Both the position numbers and the translations under genes were made by a program. Source: an uncultured Clostridia bacterium (GTDB lineage Bacteria > Bacillota > Clostridia > Oscillospirales > UBA644). Taken from it: 53,074 nt of DNA. Below the pieces are notes generated by a model that saw nothing but the letters and a program-made list of their open reading frames with translations, did not search any database and was not told where the DNA came from. The stretch is from contig CAMZEM010000004.1 of the NCBI GenBank assembly GCA_947305805.1, positions 1 through 53,074 on the forward strand. Direction: 5' to 3'. Positions 6,903 to 16,099 of the stretch are shown here, one piece after another; the stretch's first letter is position 1, and each line of letters begins with the position of its first letter.

Positions 6903-8084
6903 ATGCTTAAATCCGCAATTACCGTATCTCAGCTGAATTTTTACGTCCGCTCCCTGATTGATTCCGATGAAATTCTCCGTTCGGTTCTTGTCCGCGGCGA
7001 GATATCGGATTTTTCGCTTTACAGAAAAAGCGGACATATGTATTTTACACTTAAAGACGGTCAGTCGTCCGTAAAGGCGGTTATGTTCCGTTCGGAAGCT
7101 CAGAAACTCGCGTTCGTTCCAGAGGACGGAATGAACGTTGTTCTTGCCGCGCGCGTTTCCGTTTTTGAACGTGACGGAGTATATCAGCTTTACGTCACGG
7201 ATATAATTCCGGACGGAATCGGAGCGCTTACGGCAGCATTTTTGCAATTGAAAGAGAAACTTGAAAAAGAAGGACTTTTCGATGAATCCCGAAAACGTCC
7301 TCTCCGCCGCTATCCGTTTAAAATCGCCGTTGCAACGTCGCCTTCCGGAGCTGCGCTTCAGGATATTCTGTCCGTAACAGCAAGACGTTGGCCGGTTGCG
7401 GATATAGAAATATACCCGTGCGTCGTCCAGGGCGCTGAATCGGCGGAAAGCGTTATAAAAGCGGTTGATTATTTTTCGAAAAAAAACGATGCGGACGTGC
7501 TCTTAATCGCCAGGGGAGGCGGGTCGTACGAAGATCTCGCTTCTTTTAACAGCGAACCGCTTGCAAGAGCGGTTGCCGAATGCCCCGTCCCCGTAATAAG
7601 CGCAGTAGGGCACGAAACCGATTTTACGATTCTTGATTTCGTTGCCGATATGCGCGCCCCCACTCCGTCCGCCGCCGCAGAACTTGCGGTTCCTGATATC
7701 AGAGAAATATCCGAATACGTTTCCGACTTCCGGTATACTCTCAAAAAAGAGCTTGTATCAACGGTTAACGTTAAAAGCTCGGAGCTTGACGGTTTAAAAA
7801 ACAAACTTGATTTAAGACATTATACCGAAAATAAAGAACTTATTCTCGATAAAGCGCGTACCGCATTTTTCTCTTCGTTCGATACGTTTATCGAAAAAAA
7901 GAAAAACGGTTTTGCCCTTGCCGTTTCCTCTCTTTCCGCCCTCGACCCGCTATCCGTAATAAAACGCGGTTATGCAGTCGTGTATAAAAACGGAAAAGCA
8001 ATCGTTTCCGCAAAGGAGACAAAGCAAAACGACAGACTTGTTATAAAAATGAAAGACGGTGAAATTAACTGTGTCGCAGAATGA
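6903..8084 (+). CDS. xseA: exodeoxyribonuclease VII large subunit
   Basis: XseA is the catalytic subunit of exonuclease VII, which degrades single-stranded DNA from both ends. The N-terminal OB-fold (VRGEISDFSLYRKSGHMYFT, residues about 29-48) binds DNA. The catalytic core shows ATSPSGAALQDI, ARGGGSYEDL and AVGHETDFTILDFVADMRA. The C-terminal third is helical and is the docking part for XseB. At 393 residues it is slightly shorter than most family members (400-450). It begins one base after the TsaD-like gene and overlaps xseB. Confidence 0.96.
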   Translation: MLKSAITVSQLNFYVRSLIDSDEILRSVLVRGEISDFSLYRKSGHMYFTLKDGQSSVKAVMFRSEAQKLAFVPEDGMNVVLAARVSVFERDGVYQLYVTDIIPDGIGALTAAFLQLKEKLEKEGLFDESRKRPLRRYPFKIAVATSPSGAALQDILSVTARRWPVADIEIYPCVVQGAESAESVIKAVDYFSKKNDADVLLIARGGGSYEDLASFNSEPLARAVAECPVPVISAVGHETDFTILDFVADMRAPTPSAAAELAVPDIREISEYVSDFRYTLKKELVSTVNVKSSELDGLKNKLDLRHYTENKELILDKARTAFFSSFDTFIEKKKNGFALAVSSLSALDPLSVIKRGYAVVYKNGKAIVSAKETKQNDRLVIKMKDGEINCVAE

Positions 8085-8283
8085 AAATGAAGTAAAAATT
8101 ACTTTCGAGCAGGCTATGGACAGAATAGAAGAGATAACCGCGCGCCTTTCCGACGGCAACCTCGGTATAGACGAATCGGTTGCGCTTTACGAAGAAGGCG
8201 TTAAACTCGCCGCCTTTTGCGATGAAAAATTAAAAGATGTCCAGAGAAAAATAACACTGCTTCGGAAAAAAGAAAATGAATGA
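8059..8283 (+). CDS. xseB: exodeoxyribonuclease VII small subunit
   Basis: This 74-residue helical protein coats the long helix of XseA to form exonuclease VII. The family signature FEQAMDRIEEITARLSDGN and the SVALYEEGVKLAAFC helix are present. Two GTG starts are possible: 8059 (26-base overlap with xseA) or 8071 with a GGTGA site upstream; I cannot decide between them. Its stop overlaps the ispA start by 8 bases. Confidence 0.92.
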   Translation: MKLTVSQNENEVKITFEQAMDRIEEITARLSDGNLGIDESVALYEEGVKLAAFCDEKLKDVQRKITLLRKKENE

Positions 8284-9145
8284 TTTTAAAGAAAAGCTCG
8301 CTCAATACCGCGACGATGTAAACACCGCGCTCGAAAAAGCCATTCCCGCAAACGGAGAAGAAGCGGTTGATGCAATGCGTTACAGCGTGTTTGCGGGCGG
8401 AAAACGCATACGCGCGGCTCTCGTGCTCGCTTTCTGCGAACTTTTCGGGGGAAATAAAGAAAAAGCCATTCCGTTTGCGTGCGCCATAGAAATGATTCAT
8501 ACGTATTCTCTAATTTACGACGATCTTCCGTGTATGGATAACGATACGCTGCGCAGAGGAAAGCCCACAAATCACGTTGTTTTCGGCGAAAGCACCGCTC
8601 TTATGGCGGGCGCGGGCCTCTACGCAAGAGCATTTGAAACTGTTGCAGGCAGCAAAGCGCTTTCCGATTCGCAAAAGCTCGAGGGTATTTCCGTCTTGCT
8701 TGACGCGTCGGGTATAAACGGCATAATCACAGGTCAGATGCTTGACTTGAAAAACCGTCCGGGACTTTCCGAAAGCGAAGTTATGCGCATACATAAGCTG
8801 AAAACGAGCGCCATGATAGAAGCCTCCGCCCTTCTCGGGTGCATTGCTTCGGACTGCGGAAACGCAGAAAAGGAAAAAGCAAGAAAATACGCCGAAAACA
8901 TAGGTCTCGCTTTTCAGATAAAGGACGACATCCTCGATGTTGAGGGAAGCGTTGAAGAACTCGGAAAAACCGTCGGCAAAGATAAAACGGAAATGAAAAC
9001 AACGTTTGTCGATATACTCGGCGTTGAAAACTCTCAAAAGCAGGTGAACTCGTTTTCCGCCGCCGCAAAAAACGAGATTTCCGAGATACGGGGCAGTGAA
9101 TTTCTCTGTGCTCTTTCCGATTATCTTGCGGGACGAAAATCGTAA
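8276..9145 (+). CDS. ispA: farnesyl/geranylgeranyl diphosphate synthase (polyprenyl synthetase)
   Basis: IspA condenses IPP with allylic diphosphates to give C15 (or C20) prenyl diphosphate for undecaprenyl and quinone synthesis. The first Asp-rich motif is YDDLPCMDND (about 81-90) and the second is FQIKDDILDVEG; the IPP-binding GGKRIRAAL is near residue 41. Length 289 is typical. It lies in the xseA-xseB-ispA order known for the OLE RNA locus, just before the DUF212 gene. Confidence 0.94.
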   Translation: MNDFKEKLAQYRDDVNTALEKAIPANGEEAVDAMRYSVFAGGKRIRAALVLAFCELFGGNKEKAIPFACAIEMIHTYSLIYDDLPCMDNDTLRRGKPTNHVVFGESTALMAGAGLYARAFETVAGSKALSDSQKLEGISVLLDASGINGIITGQMLDLKNRPGLSESEVMRIHKLKTSAMIEASALLGCIASDCGNAEKEKARKYAENIGLAFQIKDDILDVEGSVEELGKTVGKDKTEMKTTFVDILGVENSQKQVNSFSAAAKNEISEIRGSEFLCALSDYLAGRKS

Positions 9146-9162
9146 TAAAAAGGTAAACAAAT

Positions 9163-9618
9163 ATGGCTGATTTTTTCAAGTTTATTGTTTCAAATCATAT
9201 TCTGAATACCGCAGTTATAGCATGGTTTCTGGCGCAGTCCATAAAAGGAATAATCGAATCCGTACGTGCCCGTAAAATTCTTGTTGAAAGGTTTTTCGGC
9301 TCAGGCGGTATGCCGTCAAGCCACAGTTCTCTTGTAACCTCACTGCTGACGATGGTCTATCTTACCTGCGGAGTATCGTCGCCGGAATTTGCAATAGCCG
9401 CCGTTTTCTGGTTTATCACTACGTACGATGCGGCAAACGTCCGTTATGCCGTCGGAGAACAGGCAAAGATAATCAATCAGATTATTATGATTGACGAACG
9501 CGTTGAACGTGAAAAACTGTTTAAAGAGCTTATGGGACATACAAAAACCGAAATTTTCTTCGGATGTCTTCTCGGCCTTGCCGTTGCGCTGATTTACTGG
9601 GCTGTTTTTATGCTGTAA
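9163..9618 (+). CDS. divergent PAP2 family membrane protein (DUF212, YuiD-type)
   Basis: The 151-residue protein has about four hydrophobic segments and the DUF212 signatures GMPSSHSSLVTSL, TYDAANVRYAVG and the C-terminal GHTKTEIFFGCLLG. The family is related to PAP2 phosphatases that act on lipid phosphates, such as undecaprenyl pyrophosphate, in the membrane; this substrate is plausible beside ispA but unproved. It ends the protein-coding run before the OLE RNA promoter. Confidence 0.88.
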   Translation: MADFFKFIVSNHILNTAVIAWFLAQSIKGIIESVRARKILVERFFGSGGMPSSHSSLVTSLLTMVYLTCGVSSPEFAIAAVFWFITTYDAANVRYAVGEQAKIINQIIMIDERVEREKLFKELMGHTKTEIFFGCLLGLAVALIYWAVFML

Positions 9619-9663
9619 AGTATTAAATAAAAACGAACTATACACTTTTTTATGCAAAACTAC

Positions 9664-9692
9664 TTGAAAAAAGTGAATAAATGTGTTATAAT
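9664..9692 (+). promoter_or_regulatory. sigma-A promoter of the OLE RNA
   Basis: TTGAAA (9664-9669), a 17-base spacer and TATAAT (9687-9692) with extended -10 TG. A second overlapping TATAAT follows at 9692-9697. The expected start is at 9699-9701, exactly where the closing helix of the RNA begins. Confidence 0.82.
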
Positions 9693-9700
9693 ATAATTTA

Positions 9701-10329
9701 GATGATACAGTATCCTAGTCCGATCATCAAGCTACCAGGGTGGGCCTAAAAATCCACTGAAGGGCATATCTGTGAAACTTCTTGTGCTTGCTTCTTACGC
9801 CCAGTCTGGGGTGAGTGCTGGAAGGAAGCCTCTCTACCCTCAAGTACAGAGGCTTGGGACAGCCGGGCGCCCGCAACGGCATGCGCAAGCGAACCCGTCG
9901 TCCTTGGAGACCTGTTCTCGTGGCTTCATAATACAGTAAAAGCTACGGCTCAGGATTAAACCTGCAAGGCGGTACGTTTCAGCAAAACGGAAAAACGTGC
10001 TGTATGCAGTCGTAGCCTGTCTTGAGTGGGCTCGGCGGATTTCGGCCGGACTGTAAACCATGGCCGTGGTTTAGAGTCTTTTGCGTTTGAAACCGGGGCT
10101 GCAAAAGAGACTAAGAGCTTTGTTGATCAGGTCAAGGAAAACTTCTAGGCTGAGAAATTTATTTCTGCATTCAAAGGATTGCAGTACGTGCTGAGTGGCA
10201 ATCAAGTCGTACAGTCGGCAACGCTGTACCTCGAGCTTTAAAGGGAAACCTCCTTCACGGCGACGGAAGGAAGCTCCCGGGGAAACCTACTTGACCTAAG
10301 ACGTAAGATTTACTTTGAATGTTATCATC
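9701..10329 (+). ncRNA. ole: OLE (ornate, large, extremophilic) RNA
   Basis: This stretch has no real coding frame, is GC-richer and stem-rich compared with its flanks, and is about 630 nt, close to the ~600 nt of OLE RNA. A closing helix pairs GATGATA (9701-9707) with TATCATC (10323-10329). The gene order around it (nusB, xseA, xseB, ispA, RNA, then a multi-pass membrane protein, tlyA, nadK, argR, recN) is the conserved OLE context. Repeated GGGAAACCT and GGGGAAACCT elements occur near the 3' end. OLE RNA forms a membrane ribonucleoprotein with OapA, OapB and OapC linked to stress and Mg responses. The identification rests on context, size and structure; a covariance-model search would settle it. 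Confidence 0.85.
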
Positions 10330-10420
10330 ACATTTTTTGAAATTATCTGCCGCGGCTCCGATTTATCGGATTTGCGACAGATTAAATATTATATCAGCAT
10401 TTATGCGGGAAAGGTTACTT

Positions 10421-11095
10421 ATGGAATCGGACGGTAAACCCCGAATACCGCAGCAGACTGACGATAATTCTCCCGATTTAAAGGAGAAAAAAGAGCCTGC
10501 TGCCGAAAAAGAAAAACAGAAATCCAAAGATAAAGACAAAAAAAAGCATATCGTCGACTGGAGCTGGACAATCAGAATCCTTGCGATTACGTTTATTATT
10601 TCGTTCGGAATGTCATATCTTTCCGAAAGCGTACTTGCGGACGTCAATATCGTCGTCGCTTTTTTTGTTCTTGTTTTCTTTATCCTTCTGGGCGTAACGT
10701 TTGATATTCTCGGTACGGCCGTAATGGCTGCCGAAACAAAAACCTTTAACTCCATGACGGCAAAGAAGGTTAAGGGTGCAAAAACCGCGCTCTCGCTTAT
10801 TGCAAAAGCGCCGTCCGTATCAAATTTCTGCAACGACGTTATAGGCGATATCTGCGGCGTTATAAGCGGTACAACGTGTTCCGTTCTTGCGCTTAAATTT
10901 GCGGAAATGTTTTCTTTTAACGCTTTCTTATCCGTTTTTCTGTTCACCGCAACCACTGCGTCGCTTACAGTCGGACTTAAAGCAATCGGCAAAAATATCG
11001 CCGTTTTATTCGGCGACAAAATAATATATGCAATTTCGCGTGTCGTATGCGTTTTCGTTCCGGAACGCATTCAGGATTCGAAAAAGAAAAAATAA
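10421..11095 (+). CDS. oapA: OLE-associated membrane protein OapA
   Basis: The 224-residue protein has a very charged Lys/Glu N-terminus (about 1-50) followed by probable transmembrane segments: TIRILAITFIISFGMSYL, IVVAFFVLVFFILLGVTF, a Cys-rich VISGTTCSVLALKF part and a final LSVFLFTATTASLTVGL. OapA binds OLE RNA and holds it at the membrane; related proteins are sometimes annotated as CorB/CNNM-like Mg transport proteins. I chose the ATG at 10421 because GGGAAAGG lies just upstream; the earlier ATG at 10319 lies inside the closing helix of the RNA. Its stop overlaps the tlyA start (TAATG). Confidence 0.82.
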   Translation: MESDGKPRIPQQTDDNSPDLKEKKEPAAEKEKQKSKDKDKKKHIVDWSWTIRILAITFIISFGMSYLSESVLADVNIVVAFFVLVFFILLGVTFDILGTAVMAAETKTFNSMTAKKVKGAKTALSLIAKAPSVSNFCNDVIGDICGVISGTTCSVLALKFAEMFSFNAFLSVFLFTATTASLTVGLKAIGKNIAVLFGDKIIYAISRVVCVFVPERIQDSKKKK

Positions 11096-11838
11096 TGCGT
11101 CTTGACATCTGTATTTTTGATAAATTCTCTCTGAAAAGCAGAGAATATGCCAGAACACTTATAAAAAACGGAGATGTTTCCGTAAACGGCGTTACGGTAA
11201 AGAAGGCAGGCTTCGAAGTAAACGGAAACGAGGATATTTCCGTAAACGATTCGCTGCGCTACGTAAGCAGGGGAGGATTAAAGCTCGAAAAGGCAATCTC
11301 TTCTTTCGGTATTCCCGTAAACGGAAGAGTCGCTCTCGATATCGGCGCTTCCACCGGAGGTTTTACGGATTGCCTTTTGCAAAACGGAGCGTCAAAGGTT
11401 TTTGCCTGCGACGTCGGTCACGGACAGCTTGCCGAAAAGCTTAAAAACGATCCGAGGGTTATAAACCTCGAGGGCACTCATATAAATTCGCTCTCTCCCG
11501 ATACCGTCGGAAAGGCGGAGGTCATAACCTGCGACGTTTCTTTTATTTCTCTTAAACTCGTCCTGCCGCATATAAAAAAATTCACAGGCCCCGACTGCGA
11601 CGTCGTCTGCCTTTTCAAACCGCAGTTTGAATACGGTAAAAAGGTTAAAAACGGCGTAATCAAAGATGAAAACATTCATAAACAGCTTCTTGATGATTTT
11701 ATCGCGTTTGCCCGAAGCGAGGGCTTTGAAGTTGTAAAAACGGACGTCTCTCCTATACTCGGCGGCGACGGAAACAGAGAGTTTCTTCTTTACTTAAAAC
11801 CCGAAATAACACAATTATATAAGGGAGAAAACAAATGA
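11095..11838 (+). CDS. tlyA: TlyA family rRNA 2'-O-methyltransferase / hemolysin A-like
   Basis: TlyA proteins methylate 16S and 23S rRNA. The N-terminal S4 RNA-binding domain (MRLDICIFDKFSLKSREYAR to about residue 60) is followed by an FtsJ-like methyltransferase with the SAM motif ALDIGASTGGFTDCLL and the DVGHGQL segment. The start at 11095 overlaps the oapA stop and gives a 247-residue protein, a normal size; the longer frame from 11047 would run through oapA. Its end overlaps nadK by four bases. Confidence 0.93.
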   Translation: MRLDICIFDKFSLKSREYARTLIKNGDVSVNGVTVKKAGFEVNGNEDISVNDSLRYVSRGGLKLEKAISSFGIPVNGRVALDIGASTGGFTDCLLQNGASKVFACDVGHGQLAEKLKNDPRVINLEGTHINSLSPDTVGKAEVITCDVSFISLKLVLPHIKKFTGPDCDVVCLFKPQFEYGKKVKNGVIKDENIHKQLLDDFIAFARSEGFEVVKTDVSPILGGDGNREFLLYLKPEITQLYKGENK

Positions 11839-12644
11839 GGTTTGCAGTTTTAACAAACAAAGACCGCGACAGCGATCTTTCCGTTACGGAAAAGATCGTT
11901 TTCTGTCTTTCGTCTCTCGGAGCCGAATGCGCTGTCGTATCTTCTCCCTCCGCTTTTTCAAGCGTTGTTGCAAACTGCGATGCCGCCGTTACCGTCGGAG
12001 GCGACGGAACAATTCTCGCAATCGCGCAAACTGCCGCCAGAGCGGGCTGTCCCGTAATCGGCGTAAACAAGGGTAATCTCGGTTATCTTGCAGCTCTCGA
12101 ACCGGACGGCGCGGACGAGCTTTCGCGGCTCGTTACGGGCGATTATTTCCTTGAAGACAGAATGATGATAAAAGCAGGCGTAAAAACTCCCGACGCCGAA
12201 AACGAATACTATGCGCTTAACGATATCGTCGTCACTCACGACTCCGTTCTTAAACTCACAGATATTGAGCTTTCCTGCGACGGATACGATATTGCCCACT
12301 ACCGCGCCGACGGAATAATATTCGCCACCCCGACAGGCTCAACGGCATATTCCCTTTCTGCAGGCGGACCGGTTACCGATCCGGCTATCCGAGCCGTTAT
12401 CGTTACCCCGATATGCGCTCACACTCTGAGTTCGCGTCCGGTAATTTTTAACGACGGGGCGGTTCTTTCCGTCAGAGGCACCTCGCGGGAAAACGATTCG
12501 CTTCGTCTTTATGCAGACGGAGGGGCGGGCGTATCTCTCCCAAACAACACATCCGTCACAATTTCAAGATCTCCGTTTTCTCTTAAACTTATACGGTTCA
12601 CTTCGAACTCGTTTTACAATATTCTTTCGAAAAAAATACATTAA
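11835..12644 (+). CDS. nadK: NAD kinase
   Basis: NadK makes NADP from NAD with ATP or polyphosphate. The GGDGT motif (VGGDGTILAIAQTAA, about residue 55) binds phosphate, GVNKGNLGYLA is the family block, and PTGSTAYSLSAGGP is the nucleotide-binding loop. Length 269 is typical. It starts inside the tlyA stop (ATGA overlap) and lies in the tlyA-nadK-argR-recN block common in Firmicutes. Confidence 0.95.
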   Translation: MRFAVLTNKDRDSDLSVTEKIVFCLSSLGAECAVVSSPSAFSSVVANCDAAVTVGGDGTILAIAQTAARAGCPVIGVNKGNLGYLAALEPDGADELSRLVTGDYFLEDRMMIKAGVKTPDAENEYYALNDIVVTHDSVLKLTDIELSCDGYDIAHYRADGIIFATPTGSTAYSLSAGGPVTDPAIRAVIVTPICAHTLSSRPVIFNDGAVLSVRGTSRENDSLRLYADGGAGVSLPNNTSVTISRSPFSLKLIRFTSNSFYNILSKKIH

Positions 12645-12656
12645 GGATAAGTTGAA

Positions 12657-13124
12657 ATGAAACAAAAAAACAGAAGACACTCAAAAATCATCGAAATCGT
12701 CCGCAACGAGCAGATCGAAACTCAGGACGAACTTACCGCAAAGCTTAACAGAGAGGGCTTTTCCGCAACACAGGCAACGGTATCCCGTGATATCAAAGAG
12801 TTGCAGCTTGTTAAAATACTTACAAGCGAAAACCGATACAGATACGCCCTTCCTTCCAAATCAACCCCGTCTCAGCCCCTTTTGCCGTCCAAATTCCTCG
12901 GCATTATCCGTGAAGGACTTATTTCCGTTGAACAGGCGCAGAATCTCGTTGTCGTAAAATGCTATTCGGGCATGGCGCAGGGCGTGTGCGCCGCCATCGA
13001 CTCGCTTGAACGTGAAGGCGTGGTCGGTTCAATTGCGGGCGATGATACTATTTTCCTTGCCACCCGCGACAGCTCCTCCGCAAAAAAGATTGTAGATAAC
13101 ATAAAAGAAACCCTCGGAGTCTGA
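12657..13124 (+). CDS. argR: arginine repressor ArgR/AhrC
   Basis: ArgR is a hexameric arginine-sensing repressor. The N-terminal winged helix contains the recognition segment TQATVSRDIKELQL-like (ATQATVSRDIKELQLVK), and the C-terminal oligomer domain keeps the arginine-binding AGDDTIFLATRD. At 155 residues it is full length. Position between nadK and recN is conserved in Firmicutes. Whether it also controls genes in this window is not seen; no ARG box was recognised. Confidence 0.94.
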   Translation: MKQKNRRHSKIIEIVRNEQIETQDELTAKLNREGFSATQATVSRDIKELQLVKILTSENRYRYALPSKSTPSQPLLPSKFLGIIREGLISVEQAQNLVVVKCYSGMAQGVCAAIDSLEREGVVGSIAGDDTIFLATRDSSSAKKIVDNIKETLGV

Positions 13125-13147
13125 TTTGTAAGACGAAAGGACTGAAT

Positions 13148-14797
13148 ATGTTCACATCGCTGCATATCGAAAACATAGCGGTAATTGAATCAGCCGATAT
13201 CTCTTTTTCTCAGGGTCTTAACGTCCTTACCGGCGAAACCGGCGCGGGAAAAAGTATAATAATCGACGCTATAAATATGATAACGGGCGGCAGAACAAGC
13301 AAAGACGCAATAAGAACCGGATGCAAAAAAGCTTATGTTTCGGCTTCTTTTGAAAACGTAGACGATTCGCTCCGCAGTATTGCCTCGGAAATTGGCATAG
13401 AAATTGAGGACGGCGAGCTGATTATTTCTCGCGAGATCAATTCGGACGGACGCAGCGCCGCGCGCGCAAACGGAAGGCAGATAACCGTTTCCATGCTCCG
13501 CGAACTCGGTAAAAATCTTATCAATATTCACGGACAGCACGACAACATAGCTCTTTCCGATCCGTCCACCCATCTTTCGTATCTCGATTCCTTTGCGAAA
13601 AACGATGCGGAGAGAAATACGTATTCAGAAAAATATACTCGGGTTAAAAATATCGTAAAACAGATCGATTCCCTTTCCGTAAACGAACGCGAAAAAGCAA
13701 TGCGAACCGATATCCTCCGCTATCAGATAAACGAACTCGAAGCGGCGCGGCTCACGGCGGGGGAGGAGGAAGTCCTCGAAAAACGCAGACTGTCTCTTGC
13801 AAACAGGGAAAAGGTAATAAACGGTTTTTACGCCGCAAAAGAGGCGCTTTGCGGAGGCGAAACAAACGCGAGAGATCTTGCGTCTGCCGCTTTAAGCGAA
13901 ATTAATTATATTTCCCGTTTCGACGAAGATGCCGCAGCGCTTTCGGAGCGGTTAAACGACGTTTTTGCGGAGCTTGACGATATTTCCGATGAAATTTCGC
14001 GTTTTGCCGACGGTATAGACAACGATATTTCCGAGCTTGATTCGGTTGAAGCAAGGCTTGACACTATAAGAAGTTTTCGCAGAAAATACGGAAATACGGT
14101 TTCGGAAATGCTTGAATTTCACGAAAAAGCGAAAGAAGAACTCGAAAATATAGAGTTTTCCGACGAAAAAATAAAAGCGCTTCAAAAGGAGCTTTCAGTG
14201 GCGCAAAAAGAGCTCGACAATGCATCCGCCGCTCTCACCGAAAGCAGAAAAAAAGCCGCAGAACGCCTTGAAGAATCCATTACGGACGAACTCGTTTTTC
14301 TCGATATGCCGTCTGTGCGTTTCGCCGTTGACATAAAAGAAAAACAGCAGGAAAAAGACGGCGCGGACAGCGTTGAATTTCTTATTTCCGCCAATATAGG
14401 CGAAGATTTAAAGCCGCTCTCGTCAATAGCTTCGGGCGGCGAGCTTTCAAGAATAATGCTTGCCGTGAAAAACGTTCTTCCCAAAAACGGAGCGGGCACT
14501 CTCGTTTTCGACGAAATCGATACCGGTGTCAGCGGACGCGCGGCGCAGAAAATCGCCGTTAAGCTTAAACAGATGTCTTCATCGGGACAGGTTTTGGTTG
14601 TAACCCACCTTGCCCAGATTGCCGCAAAGGGAGACGTTCACTTCGTAATATCAAAAGAAAGCCGCAACGAAAGAACGTATACGAGAGTAACCCCAGTTAC
14701 GGGCGAAGACAGAATTAACGAGCTTGCACGAATCATGGGCGGCGACAGCATTACTCCCGCGCTTTTGCAGACCGCGCGTGAAATGCTTGACTCATAG
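13148..14797 (+). CDS. recN: DNA repair ATPase RecN
   Basis: RecN is an SMC-like ATPase acting at double-strand breaks. Walker A is GETGAGKSIII (about residues 29-39), followed by a long coiled coil (about 150-380), and Walker B is TLVFDEIDTGVSGRAAQ with the ABC-type signature IASGGELSRIMLA. Length 549 is normal. It ends the OLE-linked gene block; no terminator separates it from tyrS, which starts 50 bases later. Confidence 0.96.
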   Translation: MFTSLHIENIAVIESADISFSQGLNVLTGETGAGKSIIIDAINMITGGRTSKDAIRTGCKKAYVSASFENVDDSLRSIASEIGIEIEDGELIISREINSDGRSAARANGRQITVSMLRELGKNLINIHGQHDNIALSDPSTHLSYLDSFAKNDAERNTYSEKYTRVKNIVKQIDSLSVNEREKAMRTDILRYQINELEAARLTAGEEEVLEKRRLSLANREKVINGFYAAKEALCGGETNARDLASAALSEINYISRFDEDAAALSERLNDVFAELDDISDEISRFADGIDNDISELDSVEARLDTIRSFRRKYGNTVSEMLEFHEKAKEELENIEFSDEKIKALQKELSVAQKELDNASAALTESRKKAAERLEESITDELVFLDMPSVRFAVDIKEKQQEKDGADSVEFLISANIGEDLKPLSSIASGGELSRIMLAVKNVLPKNGAGTLVFDEIDTGVSGRAAQKIAVKLKQMSSSGQVLVVTHLAQIAAKGDVHFVISKESRNERTYTRVTPVTGEDRINELARIMGGDSITPALLQTAREMLDS

Positions 14798-14846
14798 AAA
14801 AAAACAGTCACATTATATATTTTCAGCAAATTTAAGGAGAAAAACC

Positions 14847-16067
14847 ATGCATATTTACGAAGAGCTCCAAAAAAGAGGGCTTATAGCTCAGGTAACTAAC
14901 GAAGAAGAGATAAAAAATCTCGTAAATAACGGAAAAGCCAGATTCTATATCGGCTTTGACTGTACCGCAGACAGTCTTACCGCAGGCCATTTTATGGCGC
15001 TTACGCTTATGAAACGTCTTCAGATGGCGGGCAATACTCCGATAGCTCTTATCGGCGGCGGTACCACCATGATCGGCGACCCTTCGGGCCGTACGGACAT
15101 GAGAAAAATGCTTACAAAAGAGGATATAGATCACAACGCCGAATGTTTCAGGCGTCAGATGGAAAAGTTCATCGAGTTCGGAGAAGGCAAGGCGATGATG
15201 ATAAACAACGCAGACTGGCTTCTCAATCTCAACTATATCGAGCTTCTGCGTGAGGTAGGAGCATGTTTTTCCGTAAACAATATGCTCCGCGCAGAGTGCT
15301 ACAAACAGAGAATGGAAAAAGGCCTTTCATTCCTTGAATTCAACTATATGATTATGCAGTCATACGATTTCTATTATCTTTACAAAAATTACGGCTGCAA
15401 TCTTCAGTTCGGCGGCGACGATCAGTGGTCCAACATGCTCGGCGGCACAGAGCTTATCCGCCGCAAACTCGGCAAGGACGCAAACGCAATGACAATCACC
15501 CTTCTTACCGATTCTCAGGGCAAAAAAATGGGCAAAACCGCAGGAAACGCAGTATGGCTCGATCCGAAAAAGACGTCTCCCTACGATTTCTACCAGTATT
15601 GGAGAAACGTTGACGATGCGGACGTAATGAAATGTATCCGTATGCTTACGTTCCTCCCCATTGAGAAGATCGATGAAATGGAAACATGGCCCGACGATAA
15701 AATCAACGCGAAAAAAGAAATACTCGCTTACGAGCTTACAAGTCTCGTCCACGGAGAAAAAGAAGCGCAGAATGCGCAGCAGACCGCAAAATCGCTGTTT
15801 TCCGGCGGCGTCGGAGCCGATGCTCCGACTGTCGAGCTTACCGATTCCGATTTCAACGCCGAAGGCCGCATTGCCATAGCCGATTTGCTTGTAAAAACAA
15901 AGCAGGCGCCGTCAAAAGGCGAAGCAAGACGTCTTGTAGACCAGAAGGGCATTTTTGTTGCGGATAAGCTTGTTGAAAGCGCCACCATGACGTTTGCAAA
16001 AGACGAAATAAACGGCGCAATCGTCAAAAAAGGCAAAAAATCGTTTATTAAGATAATTGTTAAATAA
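14847..16067 (+). CDS. tyrS: tyrosyl-tRNA synthetase
   Basis: This class I synthetase charges tRNA-Tyr. The HIGH-type motif appears in DSLTAGHFMALTLM, the tyrosine pocket in NYMIMQSYDFYYLYK and GGDDQWSNMLGG, and KMSKS as KKMGKTAGN. A C-terminal S4 domain (from about residue 340) binds the tRNA. I chose the ATG at 14847 because AAGGAGA lies 6 bases upstream; the upstream frame overlaps recN. The product is 406 residues. The 49-base gap before it is too short for a T-box leader. Confidence 0.95.
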   Translation: MHIYEELQKRGLIAQVTNEEEIKNLVNNGKARFYIGFDCTADSLTAGHFMALTLMKRLQMAGNTPIALIGGGTTMIGDPSGRTDMRKMLTKEDIDHNAECFRRQMEKFIEFGEGKAMMINNADWLLNLNYIELLREVGACFSVNNMLRAECYKQRMEKGLSFLEFNYMIMQSYDFYYLYKNYGCNLQFGGDDQWSNMLGGTELIRRKLGKDANAMTITLLTDSQGKKMGKTAGNAVWLDPKKTSPYDFYQYWRNVDDADVMKCIRMLTFLPIEKIDEMETWPDDKINAKKEILAYELTSLVHGEKEAQNAQQTAKSLFSGGVGADAPTVELTDSDFNAEGRIAIADLLVKTKQAPSKGEARRLVDQKGIFVADKLVESATMTFAKDEINGAIVKKGKKSFIKIIVK

Positions 16068-16099
16068 CGGATAAAAATCCTAACAAAAGGTAGTTTGAA

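Noticed and set aside
9701..10329. Group I/II intron, RNase P RNA or tmRNA for the long non-coding stretch
   Set aside because: No domain V, RNase P GAGGAAAGTC-type core or tmRNA tag frame is visible; gene context fits OLE RNA.
10319..10420. Upstream ATG that would extend oapA by 34 residues
   Set aside because: It lies inside the 3' arm of the OLE closing helix, lacks a ribosome site, and GGGAAAGG fits the ATG at 10421.
14798..14846. T-box leader before tyrS or valS
   Set aside because: The gaps are 49 and 32 bases, far too short for a T-box.
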